From contig JAGFXX010000001.1 of the NCBI GenBank assembly GCA_017599285.1, forward strand, positions 1,798,001 through 1,862,000: DNA of 64,000 nt, read 5' to 3'. Each line of letters starts with the position of its first letter. Position 1 is the stretch's first letter. Shown here one piece after another: positions 50,135 through 58,823 of the stretch. The notes beneath the pieces were generated by a model that saw only the letters and a list, made by a program, of their open reading frames with translations, was not told where the DNA came from and did not search any database. The DNA comes from Cereibacter azotoformans (GTDB lineage Bacteria > Pseudomonadota > Alphaproteobacteria > Rhodobacterales > Rhodobacteraceae). The position numbers were made by a program, and so were the translations under genes.

Positions 50135-51787
50135 GTGGCAGTGTCGTGGTTCGGATCGTCCGCCTTTCGCGAACGCGATGGGACGGCGCCCCTCTGGCTG
50201 GTGCTGATCCTGGTGCTGGCGGGCTACGCCCTGATGGGCCGTATCGGCACGGCAACGGCCATGCCGCCGACCGGCACCGTGGTGCTCTGGCCGGCGAACG
50301 CGGTCCTGCTCACGGGACTTCTCTTCAGCAGCCCGCGACACTGGCCCTTCCTGCTGGCCGCGGGTCTCGCGGGCGAAGTCATCGCCGGGTGGGACACGCT
50401 CAGCCTGCCCTGGGCGCTGGCCTTCGGCCTCGTCAACGGCGTCGAGGCGATGCTCGCCGCCGCACTTCTGCGTCGCCTCGCCACCGGACCCCTACGGATC
50501 GACGGGCTGGCGGCCTTCGTCCGATACGTTCTGGTCGCTCCGTTCGCGGCGTCGGCGCTGGCCGCAACCGCAGGGGCACTGATAATCAAGCTCCGCTTCC
50601 CCGAGATCGGCTACCTGCATTACTGGCGGGTCTTCTGGCTGGGCGACGCGCTCGGCCTGCTTCTGGTCGGGACCACCCTCCTCGTCTGGCTCGCCCCGCG
50701 CGAGCGACCGCGCATGCCGCCGCGGTTGCGGCTGCTCGAGGCCGTGGCGCTGTCAGCCTGTCTCATCGCCGGCGCGGTCCTGTCGCTGCGCATCGCGCAC
50801 GATCTGGATCATCTCTATCTGCTTTTCCCGTTGCTGGTCTGGACGGCCCTGCGCTTCCGCATCGAGGGCGCGACGCTCGCCGTCCTTGCGGTGACGGCCA
50901 TCGCGATCCGGGCCATGCTCGACGGGCTCGGCCCCTTCACGGATCTGGCAGAAGTGGACCGGGTGACGGCGATGCAACTGCTCATCGCCGTCGTCGCGCT
51001 CTCGACCTTCATACTGGCGGTGTCCGCCGACGAGCGGCGGCAGGTCACGCGGAACCTGAAGCGTTCGGTCCGCGAACTCCAGCAGGCCCGCGCGGATCTC
51101 GAGAGGATGAACGCCGATCTCGACGGCATCGTGACCGAGCGCACCCGCGCGCTCCGCAGCACGCTCGAGCGCAACGAGATGCTGCTGCGTGAGGTGCACC
51201 ACCGGGTGAAGAACAACCTCCAGCTGATCTCGAGCCTCGTGGCGCTGCAGCGGCGCGGCGTGACAGAGCCCGCCATGCGCGAGCGGATGGTCCGCATCCA
51301 GGGCCAGATCGGCGCCATCGCCCGGACCTACGACCTGCTTCACCGGCTGGGGGCGAGTGAACAGGTGGATTTCGGGCCCTTCGTGCCCGCGCTGTGCGAG
51401 GCCATCGAGGAAAGCGAGGGCGGCCGGGCGCAGGTGACGCCCGATCTTCAGGGCAGCGCGGAGGTGACGGCCGACAGCGCCATCGCCCTCTCGCTCGCCC
51501 TGAACGAGCTGGTGACGAACGCGCTCAAGCACGGCGGGCCCGAGCCGGAGGTTCGGGTGAGCTGCCGCCGCGAGAGGGGTGAACTCGTGCTGACGGTCGC
51601 GGACGACGGGCCGGGCCTTGGCGAAGGATTCGACCTGATGGCGCAGCCCGGTTTTGGCGTGCGGATGGTGGCAAGCCTGATCGGGCAGGTGAATGGAACG
51701 ATCCGCACGCTGCCGGCGCAGCGCGGGGCGGCGATCGAGATCCGCGTGCCGGCGATGGACGGCACGGCGCCGCCCGGCACGCCCTGA
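50135..51787 (+). CDS. MASE1-domain sensor histidine kinase (HisKA_2 type)
   Basis: A 550-residue membrane kinase. Residues 1-290: eight or so hydrophobic helices of a MASE1-like sensor ([40 protein letters not shown]). Then a coiled linker ([20 protein letters not shown]), the HisKA_2 box [20 protein letters not shown] with the phospho-accepting His, N-box [14 protein letters not shown], and DDGPGLGEG / [11 protein letters not shown] of HATPase_c. GTG 50135 has GGAGG five bases upstream; GTG 50141 is possible. No response regulator is adjacent. Confidence 0.88.
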   Translation: MAVSWFGSSAFRERDGTAPLWLVLILVLAGYALMGRIGTATAMPPTGTVVLWPANAVLLTGLLFSSPRHWPFLLAAGLAGEVIAGWDTLSLPWALAFGLVNGVEAMLAAALLRRLATGPLRIDGLAAFVRYVLVAPFAASALAATAGALIIKLRFPEIGYLHYWRVFWLGDALGLLLVGTTLLVWLAPRERPRMPPRLRLLEAVALSACLIAGAVLSLRIAHDLDHLYLLFPLLVWTALRFRIEGATLAVLAVTAIAIRAMLDGLGPFTDLAEVDRVTAMQLLIAVVALSTFILAVSADERRQVTRNLKRSVRELQQARADLERMNADLDGIVTERTRALRSTLERNEMLLREVHHRVKNNLQLISSLVALQRRGVTEPAMRERMVRIQGQIGAIARTYDLLHRLGASEQVDFGPFVPALCEAIEESEGGRAQVTPDLQGSAEVTADSAIALSLALNELVTNALKHGGPEPEVRVSCRRERGELVLTVADDGPGLGEGFDLMAQPGFGVRMVASLIGQVNGTIRTLPAQRGAAIEIRVPAMDGTAPPGTP

Positions 51788-51795
51788 GAGGCGGA

Positions 51796-52512
51796 TCAGA
51801 GGCCCGCGCGTCTCAATCCCGCATCGGTCGCGGCCCGCAGGCACAACGTCATCGCCGCCAGCACGGCCAGCGCCGCAAACATGAGGTCCGTCTTCATCCG
51901 CGCGTTGGCCAGCAACATCAGGTGGCCGAGCCCGGCCGAAGACCCGACCCATTCGCCGATCACGGCCCCGATCGGGGCATAGACGGCCGCGATCCGCAGG
52001 GCCGCCGCCAGATGCGGCAGCGCATGCGGCAGCCTCAGCCACATCAGTTCCCGCCAGCGCGGCGCCCGCGCCAGCCGCGCCAGATCAAGGGCCGCCTCGG
52101 GTGTCGCCCGCAGCCCGTCATGCAGCGCCGACGCCACCGGGAAGAAGGTGATGAGCACCACGACCGCGACCTTCGACCCCATCCCGTAGCCGAGCCACAG
52201 CGTCAGGATCGGCGCCAGCGCAAAGACCGGAAGCGCCTGGCTGATGACGAGAAGCGGCCGGAGGATCTGCCCGAGCCGGTCCGAAAGCGCCGTGGCGAGG
52301 CCCGCGGCCAGCCCCGTGAGCACCCCCAGCCCGAGCCCCAGTCCGATCTCGGCCGCCGTCGTCGCGGCGTTCTGCGCAAGCATCCCCCGGTTGGTCCCCA
52401 TCGCCTGCAGCACCGCCACCGGCCCCGGCAGGATGAAGGGCGGCACCGCGGTGAGGCTCACCACCGCCTGCCAGAGCGCCAGCAGCGCGATCCCCGCCAG
52501 CACGGCCCTCAT
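51796..52512 (-). CDS. thiX: ABC transporter permease for thiamine pyrimidine precursor
   Basis: A 238-residue integral membrane protein with about six helices and the permease EAA-loop-like ELMWLRLPHALPHLAAALRI. Belongs to the SsuC/TauC-like family; the placement after thiY- and thiZ-like genes in a TPP-riboswitch operon suggests uptake of formylaminopyrimidine/HMP precursor. The symbol is context-based. Start overlaps the upstream stop. Confidence 0.78.
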   Translation of the reverse strand: MRAVLAGIALLALWQAVVSLTAVPPFILPGPVAVLQAMGTNRGMLAQNAATTAAEIGLGLGLGVLTGLAAGLATALSDRLGQILRPLLVISQALPVFALAPILTLWLGYGMGSKVAVVVLITFFPVASALHDGLRATPEAALDLARLARAPRWRELMWLRLPHALPHLAAALRIAAVYAPIGAVIGEWVGSSAGLGHLMLLANARMKTDLMFAALAVLAAMTLCLRAATDAGLRRAGL

Positions 52513-53189
52513 GCCGCAAGCCGCGCCATCAGCCGCTCGGCCTCGGCCGCAAGCGCGGGCAGCGGACGAGGCACGGGCCCCGGCGGCAGCGCGACCGGAG
52601 AGAGCGTTCCGCCCTCGAGCAACCAGACCCGGTTGCCCATCCGCAAGGCCTCCATCGGATCATGCGTGACCATCAGCACCGCCGCGCCCGAAAGCCGCTC
52701 CAGCGCCAGATCCTGCATCCGCCGCCGCGTGCCCGCATCGAGGGCCGAGAAGGGCTCGTCCAGCAGCGCAAGCGGCGCCTCCTCCATCAGCGCGCGGGCC
52801 AGGGCCACCCGCTGCCGCTGCCCCCCCGAGAGGCTCGCGGGCCGGCGCGCCTCCTGCCCTTCCAACCCGACGAGGGCCAGAAGCTCCCGCGCCCGCGCGG
52901 CATCGGCGCGTGCTCCCGACAGCCTGCGCCCGAGCAGCACGTTCCCGAGCAGGCTCGACCGCTCCTGCAGGAGATCGCGCTGCGCCATCCAGGCGATCCG
53001 CCGCGGCGCCCTCACCTGCCCCTCGAACTCTGCGCCCGTGGGCAGGCCCGCCACGAGCCGCAGGATCGTGCTCTTGCCGGCGCCGCTGGCGCCGAGCAGA
53101 CAGGTCCAGCCCGGCGCCAGCGGCAGGGCGATGTCGCGAAACAGCACCCGGCCGCCGATCCGGGCCGAGCCCTCGATCCCGAACCCCAT
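52509..53189 (-). CDS. thiZ: ABC transporter ATP-binding protein for thiamine pyrimidine precursor
   Basis: A 226-residue ATPase: Walker A LLGASGAGKSTILRLV, Q-loop WMAQRD, signature LSGGQRQRVALARALM, Walker B APLALLDEPFSALD and H-loop LMVTHDPMEALRMG. All catalytic residues are present. Shares one base with the binding-protein stop (53189) and 4 bp with the permease. Confidence 0.85.
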   Translation of the reverse strand: MGFGIEGSARIGGRVLFRDIALPLAPGWTCLLGASGAGKSTILRLVAGLPTGAEFEGQVRAPRRIAWMAQRDLLQERSSLLGNVLLGRRLSGARADAARARELLALVGLEGQEARRPASLSGGQRQRVALARALMEEAPLALLDEPFSALDAGTRRRMQDLALERLSGAAVLMVTHDPMEALRMGNRVWLLEGGTLSPVALPPGPVPRPLPALAAEAERLMARLAA

Positions 53190-54118
53190 CAGGGGGCCGA
53201 CAGATCGACCGCCACGTCGGCCACCGCGGGCGCCACCGCGATCAGGCCCACCTCGGCCATGTAGCGCCCGAACCCGGCATAGCGGTCGGCGTCAAGCGCC
53301 ATCGGCCGCGCCGCGAAATGGGGCAGCGTGTCGCCCCATGCGGCGGCGTTCAGGTCATCGTCCACCTCGGCCGACCAGCCGCGAAAGACCTCCCACGCCT
53401 CGTCGGGATGGTCCGCGATCCAGCCGGCCGCCCGCTCGGTCACTTTCAGGAAGGCGGCCACGGCGTCGCGGTCCATCCGGTCGGGGTTGGCCACATAGAT
53501 CAGCTCGTCATAGGCGGGCACGCCATTCTCTTCGGGCAGGAAGCAGCGGCCCTCCTGTCCCGCGGCGGCGATCTGGTGCAACTCGAAGTTGCGGAAGGCC
53601 CCCGCCACCGCATCGACCTGCCCGCTCGCCAGCGCCGGGGTCAGCGCGAAGTTGACGTTCACGAACCCGACCTCGGCGGGCTCGACCCCGTTCGTGCGCA
53701 GCATCGTGTGCAGAAGCGCCTCCTCGATCCCCGCGACCGAGAAGCCGACCTTGCGCCCCTTCAGATCGGCCAGTCCCTGCACCGGACCATCGGCCTTCGC
53801 CATGACGCAATAGAGCGGGCTTTCGACCAGCGTCCCCACCCGCACGAGGGGCAGCCCCTCGGCATGTTGCAGGTAGAGCTGCGGCTGGTAGGTGATCGCA
53901 AGATCGACCTGACCCGAGGCCGCCATCTTCGGCGGATCGGCCGGATCGGCCGGGGCCACGATCTCGACCTCGAGGCCCGCCTCGTCGAACCAGCCCTGCC
54001 GCTCGGCGACGATGATGGGCCCGTGATCGGGGTTCACGAACCAGTCGAGCGCGATGGTCAGCGGCTGGGCCACAGCGGGCGCAGGCAGCAGCAGGGCAAA
54101 GAGGGCTGCGCGTTTCAT
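53189..54118 (-). CDS. thiY: ABC substrate-binding protein, ThiY/NMT1-like
   Basis: A 309-residue protein with a signal peptide (ALFALLLPAPAVAQ). LTIALDWFVNPDHGPIIVAE, GLEVEIVAPADPADPPKMAA and GQVDLAITYQPQLYLQHAEG are the start of the NMT1/THI5-like fold that binds formylaminopyrimidine. CFLPEENGVPAYDELIYVAN is another conserved stretch. It delivers the thiamine pyrimidine precursor to ThiX/ThiZ for use by ThiD and ThiE. Confidence 0.88.
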   Translation of the reverse strand: MKRAALFALLLPAPAVAQPLTIALDWFVNPDHGPIIVAERQGWFDEAGLEVEIVAPADPADPPKMAASGQVDLAITYQPQLYLQHAEGLPLVRVGTLVESPLYCVMAKADGPVQGLADLKGRKVGFSVAGIEEALLHTMLRTNGVEPAEVGFVNVNFALTPALASGQVDAVAGAFRNFELHQIAAAGQEGRCFLPEENGVPAYDELIYVANPDRMDRDAVAAFLKVTERAAGWIADHPDEAWEVFRGWSAEVDDDLNAAAWGDTLPHFAARPMALDADRYAGFGRYMAEVGLIAVAPAVADVAVDLSAP

Positions 54119-54918
54119 TCAGGGCTCCTCAGCATGAAGAAGTGATCGGTCGGCCCGTGGCCGCTGCCGACGGACAGGGCATCGGCCCCGGCGATGGCGC
54201 CCGAGACGTAGGTCTTGGCGGCCCGGCAGGCGGCGAGCGCGTCGCCCGACAGGGCGAGATGCGTGGCGAGCGCCGACGACAGGGTGCAGCCCGTCCCGTG
54301 CGTGTTCCGCGTGTCGGTGCGGGGCGCCACGAGCCATTCCATCCTGTCCCGATCCAGAAACAGGTCGGGGCAGTCCTCGCCCGCGAGATGGCCGCCCTTG
54401 AGCAGCACCGCCGCCGGCCCCAGAGCCAGCAGCGCCCGCGCCTGACGCTCCATGCCCGCCCGGTCCGACACCTCGGCCTCGCCCAGCAGGTCCGCCGCCT
54501 CGGGGAGGTTCGGGGTGACGATCCGCGCCAGCGGCATCAGACGCTCGCGCAGCGCCGCCACCGCCTCGGCCGCAAGCAGCCGGTCGCCACCCTTGGCCAC
54601 CATCACCGGATCGAGGACAACCGGCGCCCTCTGGCCGGCCAGTTCGGCCGCCACCGCCTCGGTGATGGCCGCCGTTCCCAGCATCCCGATCTTGATCGCA
54701 TCCGTGCGCACATCGGTCAGGACCGCGCGAAGCTGCGCGGTGACGAAGGCGGGCGCGACCAGCTCGACCCCCGTCACCCCGCGCGTGTTCTGCGCCGTGA
54801 GCGCGGTCAGCACGGCCATCCCGTAGCCGCCGTTCGCGCCGATGGCCTTGATGTCGGCCTGTATGCCTGCGCCGCCCGACGGGTCCGAGCCCGCGATGGA
54901 AAGGATGTTGGGGATCAT
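54115..54918 (-). CDS. thiD: Hydroxymethylpyrimidine/phosphomethylpyrimidine kinase
   Basis: A 267-residue ribokinase-fold enzyme phosphorylating HMP twice. Blocks: ILSIAGSDPSGGAGIQADIK, LTAQNTRGVTGVELV, VVLDPVMVAKGGDRLL, RIVTPNLPEAADLLGE, and the anion-hole NTHGTGCTLSSALA with the catalytic Cys region. ATG 54918 overlaps the thiE stop; the frame starts four codons earlier with a less likely Met. Confidence 0.95.
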   Translation of the reverse strand: MIPNILSIAGSDPSGGAGIQADIKAIGANGGYGMAVLTALTAQNTRGVTGVELVAPAFVTAQLRAVLTDVRTDAIKIGMLGTAAITEAVAAELAGQRAPVVLDPVMVAKGGDRLLAAEAVAALRERLMPLARIVTPNLPEAADLLGEAEVSDRAGMERQARALLALGPAAVLLKGGHLAGEDCPDLFLDRDRMEWLVAPRTDTRNTHGTGCTLSSALATHLALSGDALAACRAAKTYVSGAIAGADALSVGSGHGPTDHFFMLRSPE

Positions 54919-55526
54919 GCCTGTCTCCACTCCTCGGCAAGGGCGCGCGCGGCCGCCTCGGGGTCCGCGGCCGAGCCGATGGCCGACACCACCGCCAGCC
55001 CGTCCGCCCCCGCAGCCTTCACCGCCCGCGCATCGCCCGCGCCGAGCCCGCCGATCGCCACGGCCGGAACCGGCGCCGCCGCGACCAGCCGCGCGAGCCC
55101 GTCAAACCCGATGGGCGGCGCATGATCGGGCTTGGACGCCGTCGCCCGCACCGGCCCCACGCCCACATAATCCACGATCCCCAGCGGCAGGGCCTGCAGA
55201 TGTCCGGGCGCCTCGACCGACAGGCCAAGCAGCCGGTCCGGCCCGATCCGCCGCCGCGCCTCCTCGATGCCGAGATCGCCCTGCCCCACATGAAGGCCCG
55301 CCGCCCCCGCCGCCAGCACGACCTCGACCCGGTCGTTCACGATCAGCGGCACTCCGAACGGATCGAGGGCCGCGATCAGCCGCCGGGCCAGCGGAACCAG
55401 CTCGGCGTCGCTTCGGCGCTTGTCGCGGAGCTGGACCAGCGTGGCCCCGCCACGCACCGCCGCGACCGCCAGCGCCTCGGGATCCGCGGCGCCGTCGGGC
55501 GTCACGAAATAGAGCGTGAGGTTCAT
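54915..55526 (-). CDS. thiE: Thiamine-phosphate synthase
   Basis: A 203-residue TIM barrel joining HMP-PP and thiazole phosphate to thiamine phosphate. Landmarks: GGATLVQLRDKRRSDAELVP, VPLIVNDRVEVVLAAGAAG, LHVGQGDLGIEEARR, DYVGVGPVRATASKPD and AIGGLGAGDARAVKAAGADG. Overlaps thiD and thiM by 4 bp each. Confidence 0.95.
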   Translation of the reverse strand: MNLTLYFVTPDGAADPEALAVAAVRGGATLVQLRDKRRSDAELVPLARRLIAALDPFGVPLIVNDRVEVVLAAGAAGLHVGQGDLGIEEARRRIGPDRLLGLSVEAPGHLQALPLGIVDYVGVGPVRATASKPDHAPPIGFDGLARLVAAAPVPAVAIGGLGAGDARAVKAAGADGLAVVSAIGSAADPEAAARALAEEWRQA

Positions 55527-56311
55527 GCCGCCTCCAGCTTCGCGCCGCGATCGAGATCATCGGGCGTCATCGCATGAAGCGCGTCGAGGAAGGCCACCTG
55601 GAAGCTGCCCGGCCCCGCGGCCCGGCGCGCCGCCTCCTCACCCGCAAGGCCGAAGAAGGCAAGCCCCGCGGCGGTGGCCTCGAAGGCGGGCCCGCCCGCC
55701 GCAAAGGCCCCGACGATGCCGGTCAGGGAGCAGCCGAGCGCGGTGACCTTCGGCATCAGCGCATGTCCGTTGCCGCACCGGATGCCCCGGCGGCCGTCGG
55801 TGACGAAATCCACCGGGCCCGTCACCGCCACCACGGCGCCCGACCCTTCGGCAAGGCGCTGCGCGGCGGCCTCGGCGGCCGCCACCGTGTCGGCGCTGTC
55901 GGCGCCCTTGCCCCGCGCTTCGGCGCCGGCGAGGGCCAGGATCTCCGAGGCGTTGCCGCGGATGACGGTGGGCTTCAGCGCCAGAAGCCGCGCCCCGAGA
56001 CCGCGGCGGAAGGCCGTGGCCCCCACCGCCACCGGATCGAGCACCCAGGGCCGCCCGGCCGCGACGGCGCCGCGCGCCGCGGCCTCCATCCCCTCGACCC
56101 AGCGCGGGCTGGGCGTGCCGAGGTTGATGGTCAGCACCTGCGCGATGGCGGCGAACTCGCCCGATTCCTCGGCGTCATGCACCATCGCGGGCGAGGCGCC
56201 CGCCGCCAGCAGCACGTTGGCCATGACGTTCATGGCGACGAAGTTTGTGATGCACTGCACCAGCGGCGCCGTGCTCCGCATGGTGTCGAGATAGGCTCCG
56301 CAGCGATCCAT
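55523..56311 (-). CDS. thiM: Hydroxyethylthiazole kinase
   Basis: A 262-residue kinase salvaging the thiazole half of thiamine. Conserved stretches: PLVQCITNFVAMNVMANVLL, GASPAMVHDAEE, INLGTPSPRWVEGM, WVLDPVAVGATAFRR, IRGNASEILALAG and LGCSLTGIVGAFAAG with the catalytic Cys. First gene of the operon. ATG 56311 has AAGGAG (in the 56316-56336 hairpin) at ideal distance. Confidence 0.95.
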   Translation of the reverse strand: MDRCGAYLDTMRSTAPLVQCITNFVAMNVMANVLLAAGASPAMVHDAEESGEFAAIAQVLTINLGTPSPRWVEGMEAAARGAVAAGRPWVLDPVAVGATAFRRGLGARLLALKPTVIRGNASEILALAGAEARGKGADSADTVAAAEAAAQRLAEGSGAVVAVTGPVDFVTDGRRGIRCGNGHALMPKVTALGCSLTGIVGAFAAGGPAFEATAAGLAFFGLAGEEAARRAAGPGSFQVAFLDALHAMTPDDLDRGAKLEAA

Positions 56312-56315
56312 CTTG

Positions 56316-56336
56316 CTCCTTCCATGACGGAAGGAG
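56316..56336 (-). promoter_or_regulatory. Ribosome-binding-site hairpin of thiM
   Basis: CTCCTTCC (56316-56323) pairs with GGAAGGAG (56329-56336) around a 5-nt loop. On the minus strand the downstream arm holds the thiM Shine-Dalgarno AAGGAG, so the stem would block translation. It lies just after the TPP aptamer and is the probable expression platform. Confidence 0.7.
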
Positions 56337-56369
56337 ACGAAATGACCCCAGGCACAGGACCTGCAGCAC

Positions 56370-56447
56370 CGCGACTTCCTCCGCCAGCATGACCTGGTTC
56401 AGGTTCGAAGGGTGCTTCTCAGCCCGGCTATGTCCCGGACGCCCCTG
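56370..56447 (-). promoter_or_regulatory. TPP riboswitch (THI element)
   Basis: Minus-strand sequence has GGGGCGTCCGGG, GGGCTGAGAAGCACCCTTCG, AACCTGAACCAGGTCATGCT and GGCGGAGGAAGT: the CUGAGA and ACCUGA cores that bind pyrimidine and pyrophosphate of thiamine diphosphate, in order. Stands 58 bp before thiM. It should repress thiM-thiE-thiD-thiYZX when TPP is plentiful. Confidence 0.95.
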
Positions 56448-56458
56448 TCACTGACCAA

Positions 56459-56488
56459 GCCATACCGCGAGGCGAGCGCGCGGCGCAA
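56459..56488 (-). promoter_or_regulatory. Candidate promoter of the thiM operon
   Basis: On the minus strand TTGCGC, about 17-18 bp, then TATGGC, about 12 bp before the riboswitch. Reasonable but not strong match. Confidence 0.35.
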
Positions 56489-56578
56489 GTCTCTTCAGGC
56501 GGGCGCGGTGGCGCCCCGGGCCGGGCGTATCACGAAGCGCGAATGGACCCGCGCTGCCGAAGGGCGCGGCCTGCCGGA

Positions 56579-57031
56579 TCAGCGCAGGCCGGTTTCTTCG
56601 AGCAGCCCAAGGCGCTTGGCCTCGTAGTAATAGCCGTTGCGATACCACTGGATCGCGCGCTCTTCGTTGCCGCGCGCCACCAGCCACGCGCCGCGCAGAT
56701 ATTTGCCGCCGTAGGTCAGGTTCGTCCGCGCGTCGAGCAGGCTCTCGGCCTCGCCCTTGTAGCCCATGGTCTTCGCGGTCTGGGGATGGATCTGCATCAA
56801 CCCCATGTAGGGCCCGTTGCGCGCCGCCGGATTGTAGCCGCTTTCGCCCCGCACCACCCGGTGCATCAGCGACGGCGGAACCTGGTAGAGCCTGGCATAG
56901 TCGCTCACCATCCGCATCACCTCGGGCTGGCCCGAGCCTTCGCCGCGCCCTTCCGTGGACGTGGCGCCTCCGCCACAGCCCCCCAGCGCCAGCGCCGCTG
57001 CAAGAAGCGCGGCGGTCATCATGACCTTCAT
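56579..57031 (-). CDS. Lytic transglycosylase (SLT-type lipoprotein)
   Basis: A 150-residue protein with a lipoprotein signal (TAALLAAALALGGC) and an SLT catalytic domain: HRVVRGESGYNPAARNGPYM with the catalytic Glu, GLMQIHPQTAKTMGY, NLTYGGKYLRG and ERAIQWYRNGYYYEAKR. It cleaves glycan strands with anhydromuramic ends, anchored to a membrane. ATG 57031 overlaps the IMPase stop by 4 bp. Confidence 0.9.
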   Translation of the reverse strand: MKVMMTAALLAAALALGGCGGGATSTEGRGEGSGQPEVMRMVSDYARLYQVPPSLMHRVVRGESGYNPAARNGPYMGLMQIHPQTAKTMGYKGEAESLLDARTNLTYGGKYLRGAWLVARGNEERAIQWYRNGYYYEAKRLGLLEETGLR

Positions 57032-57822
57032 CCTGCCTGTCCCTCTGCTGCCTTCACAACGGCTGTCAGATCTTCCCACACGTTCGGTGCGGCGACGAGC
57101 ACCATGCCACCGCTTGCGTCTTCGGGAAAGGGGGAAGCCAGCCCTTGTGTTTCTTCGACCATCAGCATGGCCGCGAGACAGTCCCAGGGGTTCATGTGCG
57201 GCTCGTAATAGCCCCCCAGCCGGCCCGCGGCGACCGAGGCCAGCATGATCGCGCCCGAACCGTTGCGGTAGAACATTCCGCCGCGCCGCATCAGCTCGCG
57301 CACCAGCGCGGCCGCGACGTCGGGCGGCGTGCGATGGCTCGCCCCGAGGGCCACGTTGCAGTTGCCGATGCGCAGATCGGCGCGCGCATGCAGCCGCTCG
57401 CCGTTGAGGAAGGCCCCGCCCCCGCGCCGGGCGGTGAAGGTCTCGCGCGCAAGCGGATGCTCGATGACGCCCGCCACAGTGCGGCCGTCCTGCTGAAGCG
57501 CAAGGACCACGCACCAGTGCGGCAGACCGGCGAGGAAGGGTGCGGTCCCGTCGATCGGGTCGATCACCCAGGTGAAGCCGGATGTCCCCGCCTGCGCCCC
57601 GTGCTCTTCGCCCAGAAAGCCGTCTTCGGGATGGCGCTCCGAGAGGCGGCGCCGGATCAGCGTCTCGACCTCGCGGTCGGCCCGGCTCACGATGTCCTGG
57701 GGGCTCGCCTTGGCCTCGACCGCAAGGCTCTCGCGGCGGGCGAAGAAGTCAAGCGCGAGGCGGCCGGCTTCCGCCGCCACCTCGCAGGCCAAGGCCAGGC
57801 GGTCTCCGACCGGATCGGTCAC
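57028..57822 (-). CDS. Inositol monophosphatase family protein
   Basis: A 264-residue Mg-dependent phosphatase: FLGEEHGAQ, VIDPIDGTAPFLAGLPHWCV (metal site Asp-Pro-Ile-Asp-Gly-Thr) and YYEPHMNPWDCLAAMLMVEE (C-terminal Trp-Asp). Substrate may be a sugar or nucleotide phosphate. GTG 57822 lies 10 bp after galE and follows GAGGATGAGAGA; the frame extends 17 codons upstream into galE. Confidence 0.9.
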   Translation of the reverse strand: MTDPVGDRLALACEVAAEAGRLALDFFARRESLAVEAKASPQDIVSRADREVETLIRRRLSERHPEDGFLGEEHGAQAGTSGFTWVIDPIDGTAPFLAGLPHWCVVLALQQDGRTVAGVIEHPLARETFTARRGGGAFLNGERLHARADLRIGNCNVALGASHRTPPDVAAALVRELMRRGGMFYRNGSGAIMLASVAAGRLGGYYEPHMNPWDCLAAMLMVEETQGLASPFPEDASGGMVLVAAPNVWEDLTAVVKAAEGQAG

Positions 57823-57832
57823 TCTCTCATCC

Positions 57833-58819
57833 TCACTGCTCAAAGCGCGGGGCCTGATGCCAGCGCCATGCATCGGCGATCATGTGCGGCAGGGTGGACC
57901 GTTCGGGCTCCCACCCGAGTTCGCGCACGGCACGCTCCGACCCGCAGACGAGGGCGGCCGCATCGCCCGCCCGGCGCGCGCCGATCACGATCGGCACCTC
58001 GCGGTTGGTGACGGCGCGCGACTGTTCGATCACCTCGCGCACCGAGAAGCCGCGCCCCGTGCCGAGGCAGAAGACCCGGCTGGTGCCGCCCTGAAGCAGC
58101 CGGTTCAGCCCCAGCACATGCGCCTGCGCCAGATCCATCACATGCACATAGTCGCGGATGCAGGTGCCGTCGCGCGTGGGATAATCGGTGCCGAAGACGG
58201 TCAGCGCCGGCCGCTTGCCCGCCACCGCATCCAGCATCAGCGGAATGAGATGGGTCTCGGGCTCGTGCTGCTCGCCGGCCTCGCCCTCGGGATCGGCGCC
58301 GGCCACGTTGAAATAGCGGAAGATCGTGTGGTTCAGGCCGAAGGAAGCGCCGAAATTGGCCAGCATCTCCTCGATCGCGCGCTTGGAGGCGCCATAGGCG
58401 TTGATCGGGCGCTGCGGCGTGTCTTCATCCAGCACCACGCCATCCTGATCGCCGTAGGTCGCGCAGGTGGAGGAGAAGACGAAGTTCTTCACGCCCTGCG
58501 CGACGGTCGCCTCGAGCAGGTTCAGCGCGCCGTTCACGTTCACCCGCCAGTAGGTCGCCGGATCGCGCATCGATTCGCCCACCAGCGACAGGGCCGCGAA
58601 ATGCATCACCGCGACGGGCTTCCATTCCTCGAGTGCCGCGTCGATGCTGGCGCGGTCCATCAGGTCGCCGCGCGCGAGCGGGCCGAACCGGACCGCCTGT
58701 TCCCAGCCGGTCGAGAGGTTGTCGAACGTCACGGGCTCGAACCCGGCCCGCTTCAGCACCTTGCAGGCGTGCGAGCCGATGTAGCCCGCGCCGCCCGTCA
58801 CCAGAACCCGATCACCCAT
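57833..58819 (-). CDS. galE: UDP-glucose 4-epimerase
   Basis: A 328-residue SDR enzyme interconverting UDP-glucose and UDP-galactose. VLVTGGAGYIGSHACKVL binds NAD; FVFSSTCATYGDQ and INAYGASKRAIEEML carry the Ser and Tyr-X3-Lys catalytic residues; RYFNVAGADPEGEAGE and RDGTCIRDYVHVMDLAQAH follow. Four bp after ugd, so the two form a nucleotide-sugar operon. Confidence 0.95.
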   Translation of the reverse strand: MGDRVLVTGGAGYIGSHACKVLKRAGFEPVTFDNLSTGWEQAVRFGPLARGDLMDRASIDAALEEWKPVAVMHFAALSLVGESMRDPATYWRVNVNGALNLLEATVAQGVKNFVFSSTCATYGDQDGVVLDEDTPQRPINAYGASKRAIEEMLANFGASFGLNHTIFRYFNVAGADPEGEAGEQHEPETHLIPLMLDAVAGKRPALTVFGTDYPTRDGTCIRDYVHVMDLAQAHVLGLNRLLQGGTSRVFCLGTGRGFSVREVIEQSRAVTNREVPIVIGARRAGDAAALVCGSERAVRELGWEPERSTLPHMIADAWRWHQAPRFEQ

Positions 58820-58823
58820 TCAC

